This document shows, one piece after another, positions 20,756 through 32,919 of a stretch of DNA of 64,000 nucleotides. Within the stretch, counting starts at the first letter, position 1; the number at the start of each line of letters is the position of its first letter. The stretch lies in assembly GCA_944739405.2 (NCBI GenBank), contig OX123190.2, positions 61,771,805 through 61,835,804 on the forward strand, written 5' to 3'. A program made the position numbers and the translations under genes. The notes beneath the pieces are model-generated. The model saw only the letters and a list, made by a program, of their open reading frames with translations. It was not told where the DNA came from and did no database searches. Source of the DNA: Euclidia mi (lineage: Eukaryota > Arthropoda > Insecta > Lepidoptera > Erebidae).

Positions 20756-23700
20756 TATTAAGACATAGTTTAAAGTTATCCGGTCAGGGCCTTATTCACT
20801 GCGTAACATATGTATGTAGTTAGTCAAGATAATATCGTTTATCAACCTCAATCAATAAAACCAAATGCATAAAATAACTAGAAAGGCGAGAGTAAGAATC
20901 CAAATTACATCTTATTTTTAGATTCGATTAATTAAAATTGACACTTTATTATTTATGCATATTGCAACCATCATATTCCATAATTGAATACCAACTCTCG
21001 ACCTGCTATGACTAATGGAATACCTATCACTTATTACTGTGATACAGTATTGCAAATAGAACCTAACGTCATACAACATGTAAACAAATGACTGACATCG
21101 TGCACCTTCTACAAAAACATCGAGTAAATTAAACTAATTTGATGTTTGGTTAAATATTTTAGTGTAATGTCTGGACTGAGTTCTTTGCACCATGACGCTA
21201 TCGTACTTAGTTTAGTAAATCAACAAAAATGCGGCAACACTAAACTCAAAGTGTTGCCACTCAAATACTCGCGACTAAAAAGATAATTTTAACATATTTA
21301 GTGCAAAGTTTCTATAGTCGCTAGTGCCGAAAATATTCTTTACACCGCCACTATCGTAAATGGCCTGGTTTTAAAAAATGCTGAAGGAAATAGCTGATAT
21401 ACAAATAGTTTTCATTTTCTTCTGTTCTTTGCATAACGTGACTTGGGGTGTGATCCATGTGATAAGTGGACATATTGGCTTCGCTGAAACTGAATAAAAA
21501 ATCTGCTGTAATTTATATACGATTATAAAGCAGTGCATTCTCTTTATAAACTGCCTACTGCTTGTATGGTTTGATACCTTTTAAAGAAATGAGTGTGCTG
21601 TTTCACGCTGCAATGCACACTTAAATACGTATGGTTTCAAAGGACTTTTCAAAGTTTTATTTATCCACTTGGTTTACAACGTATCGCTTTCTACATATAG
21701 CATCTACAATAAAACAAATAAGAACAATTTATAGATCATCTTATGTCTGAATCATCTCGTGTGACGGGGTGATCACTATCATTTTTTTCCTGCCACATCG
21801 TTAAAAATGTCGTTTTCTATTTTTGTTGACAAAACCAGATAGAATATATGGCGAGGCCTAAGCTTTACCTTTGGCACGTTTGATGGCAATAAAAGGAAAT
21901 ACAGTCGGTTATTATACCTGTATTATCCCTAGAATAAACGCCAGAATAAAAAACATACATAATGTAAACATCATAACCTACTAAATAAATATCTTCCTTG
22001 CCAATAAACCGAAAACAACAATTTTACCAGTAAGAAGTATTCAAAGTGACAGAAAACCCAATTTGCCCTTTTACCTGTATCCATTTGTAAATACGGCCAG
22101 GAATCGCATTATTTAAGCTAACTTCACAAGCTTTCTCATTTTTACGTTGCCGGAATATTTTAGTCACATTTTATTTGGTATTTTAATTTTCTTGTTGATG
22201 TTTTTTACCAACATTTTCGAGGATTTGCTTACAATAACCTCGTCCTGAGGTAGTTGGTATTAGATTCAGTGTCAGAGAATTTCCGCCCAGAAGTCTATTC
22301 GATAGATATTTTAGTCTTACACATTCTTCTGATCAAATTAGTTTCGAAACAATAATGTTAGCCACAAATTATTTACTATACTGCCCTATCTATTGCAGCC
22401 ACTAATAAAAAAAATAGTCTCTGTTTCGTTTCTTTCTTTTCAGTAAGCTGCGAATAGTTTGTATTTTCGTCATAGTAGTTGCAAAAACTCACAGCTATTT
22501 TAACGATGTGGTCACTAAAATGTTTTCAATGTGACTTTTGTTATTAGTTCGAACCAATGTTATCCTTTTTGCTATGCCAATATAAGTACCAGATTTGAAA
22601 TTGCCTAAATATTTGTAGGTAAATTCAGATAAACATAGAATAACTACGGCTTATTGAAGAGCAAAAGTGCATTTTCTGCCCAGCCGCTTATCCCTTGCGC
22701 CGTACTACCAGCGAGTGCAAAACAATGGCGTGACGATAGAGCCTGTCTGCTTTGCTTTGGTAACAATACCGTGCGCTACATCATTCAATGTTAACTTCTA
22801 CAAAAGACAACACACGACATAACGTATTGCTGACACGCCACGAATTAGCTCGCAAGACGAGCTCATAGTGATACCAGTCAGTTGTTTATGGGATTCATTT
22901 TAATTGTATATGAGCACGATTTCAGGCATAGAACGGAGACGCTTGGAAGAATGTAAGGGAGATTTTTGCACAGCAGTGGAACAGTATAGCTTAAAAAATG
23001 AGAACGTTTTGAGTGTCTGGTAAACTTAGAAGGCAGATTATGACTTCGGATTTTGAACGGAGCGTGCCTGCGTCTTATCCACGAATCATTTTTGTTACAA
23101 TATTTTACGTCAAGGTATTCTAATTAAGTCGGATCACGACTCGGGATAACCTTTTCTTAGGTATTATAGTATGAAATTTAATTTCAAAACGGAGTAGAAA
23201 ACTCACTTTTCTGTGTCTGTAGCCGCAATATGCTCATAATGTTAATTTACGGACTTTAAAGATTGGCCATGGAATAAGATTGTATTTAAACGCAGCAAAC
23301 GCCACAATGTTTAAATCGCGAGTCATTACATACAGACTATTTCGTTTTCTAATAAGATCTGAAGGGCAATTCTCGAATGTTTTTTGTTTAAAATGCAGTT
23401 TTGATCTAGTGTCGGTATCATAAATGGTATTCTCGTAAATTAAATGATATTAGAATGACATCAAAGCGTCCAAGTATGTGCCAATGTCGATCTTTATGTA
23501 TCAAATTAGAGTATAAGACATTAAGTGATTCAAAATCAAAAGGCATTTCGCTCAAAATCCAGCGACGATCATGACGTACGTATGAAACAATAATTCGTAG
23601 CATCTATAATTCAAATATATTTCAAAGAATAATAAGTAATTTATTCTTATTAATCACGAATGTTTAAACTCTAATTACAGATTTAAATTAGGCTGTTGAA

Positions 23701-24493
23701 GCCTGATCTTAATCGAAAACATATAATAACGTGAAAAGGCCATATTAGATACTAAAATATGGCCTTTACAATATACCTAAAGATTATAATCAAATTTCCT
23801 TAGCAACATAATAAGTTTGACCAGTAGTTGAAGGGTCAATACATCTAATCATAATTTCTTGACATTCCAATAGCGGGCAGCACATTTTCCAGGGCACAAC
23901 TTTGAAGATTTGACTCTGCAAGGGTTAGGTCCGAACATTAATTACTTTCGGGTCCATTTTGTGTGAAGTTCGCGCTAACCGGACATATTAGTAATGAGAA
24001 TTCGTGGTAGTAACACAAGTCAAACTTATGTAAGCACTATGACGGGCTTGCTGAAATTAATTTATATGACGACGGATGAAAGTTTTCCTTCAAACTAATA
24101 ATCGTTTTATATACATCCACAGAGCCATGTCTACCCCTAAGGAGTAGATCAAAGGCGCAATAAACATAATAAATAATCAGGTTTTTTTCGCTTGCTCCTA
24201 AAATGATCGAGGCAATACCGTGGCAGACTGATTTTTTTTTTACGTCAGCAATATCGTTTTTTTAATGGAATAGTGAGCACGATCTGGAAAACGCTTTAAT
24301 AATGAGTAACTTAGAAGTTTTTAGTAATTGGACAAGGACACACCGACCGCGCTGTTTATGGACACCTGGCACCAGAGAAGCATCATCAAGCGACACATCG
24401 CAGAAGTTACGGCGCGCTCTAAAGGAGGAAAAGGGGATGGGTCCCCCTGCACCCTCAGTCACCGAATGAAACGCAACAGTACATACTGTTATC

Positions 24494-24874
24494 TTACGTC
24501 GATGTTCTGTTATTGTGATATGGCAGTACTTCGCCGATGGAGTTTCAAAACTTATATTATTCGTCAGTCAACTACATAAAGAGTGCAGTGATATGTTATA
24601 CACCTGCTTTAATAAAGACAGAGCAACAAATATGTAGTTCTAATAATACGGCGATTAGTTTAGGTCTCGGCTTTCGATCCATTCCTTTCCAAATCTCCAA
24701 TATGGCTTCGTAAAATACTCAATCATTCAATATGTTAACCGTAATCACGCCAACGTCAAATAGTTGTTAGTCAATAAATTTTCCATTAAATGATTTATTT
24801 ACAAAGCCAACAACTAAGCGCTTCAATTAAATCAAAATAATTGAGATACGGTATCTGACTTGTTTCCTTAATTC
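24494..24874 (-). repeat. Repeat A (BEL-associated), inverted partner of 25883-26263
   Basis: This 381-bp segment is the reverse complement of 25883-26263, equal in length with only a few substitutions. Together they flank the BEL/Pao integrase piece. They could be LTRs of the BEL element made inverted by a later inversion, but the ends (GAATTAAGG ... GACGTAA) lack the TG...CA of a normal LTR. What they were originally is unresolved. Confidence 0.7.
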
Positions 24875-25221
24875 AATTTATGTACCAAAATTTTTATTCA
24901 TACCTCAGTAATGAGAACATAACATGTCGACGTATAGGATGCCCCAGAATTTCATCGGTGAGACTAAAACCGGTGATGAGAGAAATAGCGGTGCAATGTG
25001 AATTACATGCAATGTTATCTTTCTTCCTTAAGACTTTACGTACCAACATATATGAATGAGAACTGGTGATCCAGCCCATCCAGTAGTAGAAGTACGGACC
25101 CTAGTTTGAATTTCGTGCGACACTCACAAAGGCTCTTATTATAAAACTCATTTTTTTGTGCCGTTTTTGTTCGTAATAGTTTGGGAATATTGGTGAAGAG
25201 AAAATATAATGAATATGACGT
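24875..25221. other. Segment X inside the BEL complex
   Basis: About 350 bp between repeat A and the integrase piece. Minus-strand open frames exist (for example 24894-25079), but no domain is convincing. In the un-inverted model it would be a deleted internal region of a second BEL copy. Confidence 0.35.
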
Positions 25222-25883
25222 ATGGCGCACTGCAGTACGCCAGTGCGTGGTCGAGGTGTTAAAAGCCGTAAAGCCTGGCTATGTATTTTTACATGCTTAA
25301 CGACGCGCGCTACGCATATTGAAGTTGCGACAGATTTAAGCACGGTGTCGTTCCTTGCAGCCCTTAAACGATTTCTCTCACGGCGCGGCCCTATACAGTG
25401 TTTGTATACGGATAACGGCACGTGGGCGCAAGCTCTTATTTACGCGACCTCTATAAGTTTCTCAGAGAAGAATACCGTACTCGTCTTCAGGAAGAACTTT
25501 CCATAGATCATATTGACTGCAAGTTTATTCCACCAGCATCACCACATTTCGGTGGATGTTGGGAAAGCATGGTCAAAGTAATTAAAACGCATCTCTTCAA
25601 AGTTATAGGTCAACAGATCCTCTCTTACGAAGAGCTTTTAACTGTCCTTGCACAAGTCGAGGCACTGATCAACTCGCGTCCGCTCACGGCATTGTGTAGT
25701 GACCGCGACCGTGCAGAACCATCCGCGTTAAGCCCTGCACATTTTCTAAACACAGTGCCATTATCGTCATTTCCGGCTCCTGAAGCAGACTCTTCAAGCT
25801 TGCTCCAGAGACATATTCTGCTGGATAAACTCGTGCAGACGTTCTGGCGGCGCTGGCGTGCGGAATATCTACACCAGCATTAG
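25222..25883 (+). pseudogene. BEL/Pao integrase core, C-terminal piece
   Basis: This is the catalytic core of a BEL/Pao integrase, which would insert the element's cDNA into the genome. The first part reads PVRGRGVKSRKAWLCIFTCL, then TRATHIEVATDLSTVSFLAA and CLYTDNGT, which holds the second catalytic Asp. A frameshift near 25421 moves the reading to the frame of 25422-25883, which continues GASSYLRDLY, FIPPASPHFGGCWESMVK (third catalytic residue, Glu) and LINSRPLTAL. It ends at FWRRWRAEYLHQ, without the usual C-terminal domain, and abuts repeat A'. The preceding HHCC half is on the opposite strand at 26660-27582, so the gene has been split by rearrangement. Confidence 0.88.
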
Positions 25884-26263
25884 AATTAAGGAAACAAGTC
25901 AGATACCGTATCTCAATTATTTTGATTTAATTGAAGCGCTTAGTTGTTGGCTTTGTAAATAAATCATTTAATGGAAAATTTATTGACTAACAACTATTTG
26001 ACGTTGGCGTGATTACGGTAAACATATTGAATGATTGAGTATTTTACGAAGCCATATTGGAGATTTGGAAAGGAATGGATCGAAAGCCGAGACCTAAACT
26101 AATCGCCGTATTATTAGAACTACATATTTGTTGCTCTGTCTTTATTAAACCAGGTGTATAACATATCACTTCACTCTTTATGTAGTTGACTGACGAATAA
26201 TATAAGTTTTGAAACTCCATCGGCGAAGTACTGCCATATCACAATAACAGAACATCGACGTAA
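25883..26263 (+). repeat. Repeat A' (BEL-associated)
   Basis: Reverse complement of 24494-24874 over 381 bp. It follows the integrase piece and precedes repeat B by 12 bases. An AATAAATCATTTAATGG stretch could hold a polyadenylation signal if this is an LTR. Confidence 0.7.
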
Positions 26264-26275
26264 TAATATCATATA

Positions 26276-26658
26276 TGACTGGTTATAATATCATAGCTGG
26301 ATTGATTAAAAAACTTCGACTCCTTTAATTTCTTAAAAAAAGACAACTCCCGCACTAGGACTAAATCATATGTCGCGGAGGACTTTACAAACATACAACC
26401 AACGGACACAATGAACACCCAGACTCGAAACAACAATTAATAGATCACACAAATTGTTGTCTCGTGTGGGAAGACATTGATGTTTTGATCGGAGCTGCAA
26501 TATTCCCGCACTTGCTACTAACTGACGTGGTACGTGGTGAGCAACATGACTTATCACCCGCTATTGAGACGGTATTTGGGTATGTGATTATGAGTACCGT
26601 ACCTACGTTACATACTTCTCAATACATTACGTCTTGCTGTTGTTCTGTTCTTCAAGAT
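26276..26658 (+). repeat. Repeat B: BEL protease-region duplicate, inverted partner of 28374-28755
   Basis: 383 bp, reverse complement of 28374-28755 with a few differences. On the plus strand it encodes the protease segment WEDIDVLIGAAIFPHLLLTD (plus-strand frame 26464-26838), which stops being BEL-like at 26658. The in-frame sequence downstream is antisense integrase and meaningless. Confidence 0.8.
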
Positions 26659-26659
26659 A

Positions 26660-27735
26660 CTACTAACGCACTGCAGTGGTCCTGCGTAATCACAACCGGT
26701 GTGTGTAAACGCTTTATCAACCTGGTTGACGCGCTGGCTAGGGAGATCTGCCATGGGAGGGAAAGTCGGATGCGGACGAAATTTGAAACAGACGTTACAT
26801 TTATGTATTCTGTGACGAATTATTCGTCGAGCGGCTAAAATCCAATACTTATGCCTAAGTAAGGACATAAGCAACTCTGGACCGGCATGGAGGTGCTTCT
26901 TGTGATAAAAATCAACAAGAAGGTCGACAACATGATCATGTCGCGGCAGAATGCAAGGATGTTTGTAGTTATAAGGTTCATCCGAATTTGATAGACGACC
27001 CCCAACGCGTATGACGCCGTGTTCATCGAGAAACGGCTTGAGTCTAAGGATAGCGGGAGAACAAGGTACATTTTCTTTCAAATTTTGAATGTCGTTACTA
27101 AAATGAACACCCTGTACAGCTCGTAGTAACTTACATTCTGCGAATTTGATATCAATACTTGATACAAAAGTCCCATTAGGTAGGTGCCTAAGAAACCTAT
27201 AGACATAAACGATGGCGCGGAGTAACTTAGACCACGATGACATTCGTAGTGCGAGTGCATAGATGGGAGGCTCCGCAACCTCAGCAATCACGGGATAAGA
27301 AACAGACTTCCGTTCGGGTACATCTTTGTCTTCTGCACTGTGCTCAAAGGGATGCATGGGCCATTCTGACGGATCATGGGAAATCCAAGAAGGTCCACGA
27401 TGCCACAATGGATGATGCAGAGGATTAAGTGGAGTGACACCACGAGACAAGCAATCTGCGGGGTTCTTGGTTCCCGCGACGTGATTGAAACAAGTAGCGG
27501 GAACAAGTTCAATCAATTTACTAACGCGGTTGGCGACAAAATTCTGCCAGCGGTGAGGAGAAGAATGAATCCAAGCGAGCACTACTTTGGAGTCGGAAAA
27601 TGCGTATATTTAATTAATAGGGTAGTGGGGCAAAACTGTGTCTTGAACCTTTCGGAGCAACTGAGACAGCAGAAGGACCGCGCACAACTCCAGTCTCGCA
27701 ACCGAAATGGTTTTAACAAACAAAACAAACACGAT
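26660..27735 (-). pseudogene. BEL/Pao RNase H and integrase N-terminal half
   Basis: Minus-strand coding sequence. It enters from the RNase H region (VARLELCAVLLLSQLL near 27690, then FSDSKVVLAWIHSSPHRWQN near 27590), continues with FNHVAGTKNPADCLSRG, and then the integrase HHCC zinc-binding segment (FYHKKHLHAG ... HKCNVCFKFRP) up to GCDYAGPLQ, the first catalytic Asp. BEL similarity ends at about 26670 at a CACTGCAGTG palindrome. The listed frame from 27582 runs on into antisense repeat B and is not meaningful there. The matching continuation of the integrase lies on the other strand at 25222. This is a dead fragment of a polyprotein that would reverse transcribe and integrate an LTR element. 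Confidence 0.87.
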
Positions 27736-28591
27736 TGAACTGATACACAGATAAAGGTTCCTTATTGTTAAAACGATAAAAAATCCGTTGAAACCTACGG
27801 TCAGACTCGCAAACGCCGATATTGAGGAACATTTGGCGGCAAACAGCTGACAGAGCGATTTGGAAAAGACGAAACTTTATTATGATGTTAAATAAATCAC
27901 CCTGTAGATTGGGGCCGGCATGCAAAATGTCATTAATCGACTGACCCGATGTAGTCTTACAACTAGCATCTAAAACCACACGAAGTTTAGTAGAGGTTTT
28001 ATCTTCGCGAACTACGCCGTGATGCGGGATATAATATGAGGGAAGAGAGTTGCCCTCGTTATTTACAACTACACTCAAAAAACCTTTATCTATGTAGTCA
28101 CGAATGACGTCATTATAGGCGCTGCGTAACTTAAGTGATGCATCAAGTTTACGTTCCAAACAATAGAAACGTTTAAGCGCAGCAGCGTACGAGTCGCCTA
28201 ACGAATAAGGGTCACCATGGAATGGCAATGCCACAACGTATCTGCCACTGTCGTCACGAACAGTGGTAGCACGGAAATGTTCTTCACACTCGAGATCTTT
28301 ACGGCTCATCGAGGGCGGTGCGGTAACCTCTTCAAGCTCCCAAAATCGCTTGAGAAGAGAATCAATATTATTTTCTTGAAGAACAGAACAAGAGCAAGAC
28401 GTAATGTATTGAGAAGTATGTAACGTAGGTACGGTACCCATAATCACATACCCAAATACCGTCTCAATAGCGGGTGGTAAGTAATGTTGCTCACCATGTA
28501 CCACGTCAGTTAGTAGCAAGTGCGGGAATATTGCAGCTCCGATCAAAACATCAATGTCTTCCCACACGAGACAACAATTTGTGTGATCCAT
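27713..28591 (-). pseudogene. BEL/Pao protease and reverse-transcriptase N-terminal part
   Basis: A 292-residue minus-strand open frame starting inside repeat B'. The aspartic-protease C-terminal motif IDVLIGAAIFPHLL lies near the N-terminus. RT fingers and palm follow: DSLLKRFWELEEV, YVVALPFHGDPYSLGDS, DYIDKGFLSVVV, YYIPHHGVV and KLRVVLDASCKTTSGQSIND. These fit BEL/Pao elements closely. The sequence after QFNR jumps to RNase H within a few residues (about 27735), so the RT catalytic YVDD region and connection are deleted. Together with the RNase H and integrase segment it is one polyprotein with an internal deletion. The gag and the N-terminal half of the protease are not seen. Confidence 0.87.
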
Positions 28592-28755
28592 TAATTGTTG
28601 TTTCGAGTCTGGTTGTTCATTGTGTCCGTTGGTTGTATGTTTGTAAAGTCCTCCGCGACATATGATTTAGTCCTAGTGCGGGAGTTGTCTTTTTTTAAGA
28701 AATTAAAGGAGTCGAAGTTTTTTAATCAATCCAGCTATGATATTATAACCAGTCA
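28374..28755 (-). repeat. Repeat B' (BEL protease region)
   Basis: Reverse complement of 26276-26658, covering the start of the minus-strand protease/RT piece and its upstream sequence. BEL similarity between the two copies stops abruptly at 28755. Confidence 0.8.
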
Positions 28756-28816
28756 ATGGTACATTAATGTTTCAATACAGCATTGAAACGAATACCTTGA
28801 TAATGTTACCATTAAA

Positions 28817-28895
28817 CATCATCATCATCAGCCCCGTATCTTAACTGTCCCACTGTTAGGCACGGGATTTTTCTCACTAAGATAAGGGACAATTT
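28817..28895 (-). repeat. CATCATCATCA-tailed SINE scrap
   Basis: CATCATCATCATCAGCCCCG, then CTGTCCCACTGTTAGGCACG. The (CAT)n run followed by a conserved block is the minus-strand appearance of ATG-tailed insect SINEs. Truncated; no pol III boxes seen. Confidence 0.4.
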
Positions 28896-29221
28896 AAACT
28901 TTTCTAGTTTATATGAATGACCAACATATTAGAAGTCATCTAGCATGACTGACGTCAGTAACATTTCTTTATTTATCATCAAAGCTCTTACGAATAACAC
29001 CAAGGGTAATGTACTTAGGAAAGTAAATGTTATCTGGAAAAATTATTAGGGTTTTACCGCCAATGGCAATCTAGGTCTACCAGAGTACCCATGCCGCACT
29101 TGTTATACTGATAAAGTCTTAATGACTATCTTACATACTTCTGTAGACGTTACCTAAATGTGTATTAATCTCTTAAAGGGAAACCACCTGACTTTTATGG
29201 CAGGCAAATCTAAACTTTCAC

Positions 29222-29622
29222 ACATATCACGGTGAGTGTTCAGAAGAACTCTTTCAACTCATCCCACCCTCTCCTTTCCTATCCCGAACAACACGTGCCG
29301 GGTTAAGGTGCCACCCTTATACGGTAGATCAGATACCGTCACGTACGAAAAGGTTCGGTACGTCTTATCTTTGCCGTACCATAAAAATGTGGAACTCACT
29401 GCCAGCTCACGTGTTTCCTTCCTCCCTTGATCCTGGGTCCTTTAAGCGGGGCGTGAAAAAGCATCTCTCAAGGCCGTCAAAGTGAGGGCCATCATGTCAC
29501 ATTGCTTAACCAGCAATTGGGGATGGTGGCCTTCCCAATAGGACTTCACTGTCAGCTTACCATCAGGCAGCGTGAAGTCAATTTGACAGGTTCTTTCTAA
29601 TAAAAAAAAAAAAAAAAAAAAA
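29222..29622 (+). mobile_element. Jockey-type LINE 3' end with poly(A) tail
   Basis: A 5'-truncated LINE copy. Its sequence parallels 38050-38420: GAAGAACTCTTTCAACTCAT, GTGGAACTCACTGCC, GATCCTGGGTCCTTTAAGCG, GTCAATTTGACAG. It ends in an A-run of about 22 bases (29600-29622). The coding trace is the RT C-terminus (FRRTL...THPTLSFPIPNNTCRVKV), already broken. The poly(A) tail marks the 3' end of the insertion. Confidence 0.8.
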
Positions 29623-31078
29623 AACATATAAATGTACAACATACATAATATTATTACGTGTAAGCTCTGGAATGACCTTTGTACCATTATAATATAGAAA
29701 TGATCTAAAATAGATTCGATGCTAATATGCGACTGTATGAAGCTATGGCGCGTAGTTGCGTAGAGGCAAACATTTTCTACTTTTCGCATATTCCCCGGCG
29801 GCCATATTGCGTTTAGACATGTCTTGTTTTAGCCCGCGGTGCTGTCCGCATGGGTGTAGGTCAAAAAGTATTCCTCCTGCACTGCTGCTGCAGCACTGAG
29901 TCAATGACTCCCAGTGCCCCAATGGAACAAATTAGGTGAGGCGTCAGTTTCATGAAATCCATCCAGTAGTTTTGAGTCAAAGAGTAACAGTCGTCCATTC
30001 TCACTAATTTACGCGTTTATAATAGTAGTAGAAATTAGAAATAAATGACTTTATTACCTGATTGCCCGCAGAGGTTGCAGTTTATCAATTTCATTAACAA
30101 TTTCGAAAACTGTCAGCATTTTTCATTTATTCACAAGATACGTGTTAACCACAAGAAGCATATTCCAAAATTCAATACTAAACCAAATAATCCATATTTT
30201 AAATAATAGCCTATCAACTAGCTGACCGATATCTCCATAGCATTATCATCGATATGGACGCACTGGGAATGCAATCTCGCGGACCGCTGCGTCGCACGCT
30301 GCACCTGACGTCTGCATTACACAACAAAATATATTATCGCGGCAATTTTATAGTCTATTTTTTTGTTTTGACACAGTTTTGTTAAAGAGTTTAAGGGATA
30401 AAGGAATAAAAATTGTGATTTTTATTCCTCTAGTCTACTATGCTATGTCAGTAGTGGAATTTAAGGGTCAGGTTTTAACTGCATTTGGAAATCTAATCGG
30501 ACAATTTTGGCACTCAGTTTAATTCAAAGTATAATTATTAGGGTAACGAATTCGGATTTATGCACACATAAAAATATTGTATAAATAGTAAAATACCTTA
30601 AAGCGCATGTTTAGTATTTCAAATAACGCATGATGTCTTGTAGAATGAGGTTTATATCCAAGGTGACTACTAATCGTACTATATTTGAGGTCATTAGCAA
30701 CAAATAATGTTCTATCAACAAGCCCAAAAATGGGCGCGATTAAACTCTTTTTGAAATTTTTACCTCCCAGGAAATAATAGGAAGTAAAGAACAGTACACA
30801 TCTGGGCACTAAATTGATACTTTTTAGAAAGGAACTCTTTATAGGAACAGGTCAAATACGTACAAATCATACAGAGTGACATGTCACACATTGTATGTAT
30901 TATTAATTTATTAACTGTATTGGCTAATCTTTTATGCCATTATTTATTTTCACTGATAAAACGCATTTGCTTCTTTATAACCCTTTATTGTTTACGTAAT
31001 AAAGAAAATTGTATGCATGAAAATATTCTAGATTATGTATGATATTCAAGTTAGAGCGAGTCTAGCGTCACGTCGTGT
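29623..31078. other. No gene seen
   Basis: AT-rich sequence. A decayed dispersed-repeat scrap may lie at about 29830-29985 (CCGCGGTGCTGTCCGCATGG ... CATCCAGTAGTTTTGAGTC). Nothing else was recognised. Confidence 0.35.
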
Positions 31079-31385
31079 GGTTTCAGATTAACGTTTTAGA
31101 CGCACTTATAAGCTCGTTTTCGAAAGCACATGTAGGCGCGTATAGGCGCGCCTTTTGGCACACGCGCAACTCGTACGAGCGTTGACGCGCTTCTAACCTC
31201 GTATAAGTGCGAAATGTCAGAATCCATGTTGACACTGACACGATGTCACTACAGTCTCGAGCGAACACGACGAAATATGCCCGTTTACGCGAGTCTGGTT
31301 TTTTGAAGCGCGTAATGTAGCGCGCGTGTAAGTGCGTATGCTGAAACGACCGTATACGCGCAGAAAAATACGCTAATCTGAAACC
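31079..31385. mobile_element. GC-rich MITE with inverted ends
   Basis: The left end GGTTTCAGATTAACGTTTTA and the right end, read inward, GGTTTCAGATTAGCGTATTT form imperfect terminal inverted repeats of about 20-30 bp. The 307-bp interior is rich in ACGCG-type words (for example AGGCGCGTATAGGCGCGCCT) and partly self-complementary. Open frames across it are chance. A target duplication is not clear and the superfamily is not assigned. Confidence 0.7.
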
Positions 31386-32915
31386 GCCTTGATTGATCAC
31401 AAAGTAAAACCAAGGCGACGCTTGTCGAGCTAAGAGTAAAAATATCTGAAGATGTTTACTTTAAGTCCCGTGGCGACAAAGATTCCGCTCAGAATGAAAG
31501 TTTGAAAACTGATTTTATGAGGCTAATAATTAGGTAAAATTTATTTATTCAATGTAACTGCGAGCAGGACTGATGTAAGCTTAATGAAACGTAACTGCAT
31601 TAAAGAGGTATGTACTTACATCTTATAATAGATTTGGACCGCGGCTCCGGCCACGGGAATTACACCTTAGCCTTCCTCAGGGATCACACAATCTATTTGT
31701 GGAAACTGTAAAATTTTCGTGTAGTAGTTTTTAAACTTACTTATTAAGAGAAGTTCCTTCCTTACCTTATTATATTTTTTGTAATTTCTTGACTTTATTT
31801 TTTGCACTTAATTGATCACTACATAATAATTTGTTTTAGTATTAATGCTAATGTAACAATCATTACAGCTACGCTGTGTTACACTAGTTTGATTTAATCT
31901 TCAATACTGAGCTAGTAATGAGGATAGTGTACCGCAGATTAAATGAAACAGGCGCAGCGGTGTGCATTCAGTAACCAAGATTTTTTCCGCAGTACTAATA
32001 TCCCTGAAGCCTATGCCAAAATATCACACTGCTAATGATAGCTTTAAGCCAATAATTAATAACTTTTGAAACTGCATATATCTATGTATATATGTATAGA
32101 GAACCTAATATAACCATTAGGTAACTCTATTTAAATTTTTACTAAGTGGCCAACATAGCGAATGTTCTCATTTATTTCGTCAATATCGTTAAACAAGTAT
32201 GTAAACGCTGAAAGATGGAAAAAAATATAAACCATTTTAAATAAATCTCCGTTTGCCGGATATACACCAATAAAGCTATACCTAAACAATAATAAATCCC
32301 ATCGGTAAACTTTCACAACTACGCAACTGCATTTTATTATTTCACAGCGGACACTGTTGAATTAGAACGCAGCGAAGCGATTGGCGGAACTCGACAATTG
32401 TACGCCGAACGAATCGGACACCCCAATGTCCATTGTTGCGTAGATAGACTCCTGCTTTCTGCAGTAGTGAATAAGCATCGATGTATTGTGTACAACGAGA
32501 TGGGAACGCGAATGAGTCCTTCCATTGTTTCGCGAACGTCAACACTTCCCTGTTGTAAATGAATGCTGAACTGGAGCGTTTATTGTCGTTTAGATTGTCG
32601 TTGGTTTTTACAAAATGCAAATGCAACAAAAATTTTGGAACATAACGGGTTTATAAGTGAGTCTTTAGGTTAATACGGAGGATTTTTGCGTATGAAAAAT
32701 GTTCCTGAAATGTTAATTCTTTCTTTCGCTGCTTTGTTTAAACAATTTTGCTTAAGCTGTTACCTTAAAAGAACTGAGATAATAACTCATAATATTTACA
32801 CAGAAACGGCACAAGCTGGTTCGTAAATCGCGTACCATAGTTGCATTCGTCTACCATAAGTACGACGAAAGATAAAAGAGTTCAAAATTATCTAAATCTA
32901 CTTTCTGCTCATGGT
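31386..32915. other. No gene seen
   Basis: AT-rich, with a decayed dispersed-repeat piece near 31635-31700. A mildly GC-richer stretch at 32340-32540 has open frames on the minus strand, but none resembles a known domain. Confidence 0.35.
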
Positions 32916-32919
32916 ATGT

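Larger units (their letters stand above)
19417..24240. other. Largely anonymous AT-rich region
   Basis: About 4.8 kb with no supported gene. Repeat scraps are listed separately at 20128-20275 and 20590-20755. A small hairpin lies near 21232-21258 (GGCAACACT facing AGTGTTGCC), and another at about 23736-23775 (AAAGGCCATATT facing AATATGGCCTTT). A SINE-tail-like scrap is near 24128-24160. Confidence 0.4.

Noticed and set aside
26464..26838. 124-residue plus-strand frame as a complete protein
   Set aside because: Only the first part is BEL protease; beyond 26658 it is antisense integrase.
31083..31400. 105-residue minus-strand open frame
   Set aside because: It lies inside the palindromic MITE and reflects its composition; no protein family resemblance.
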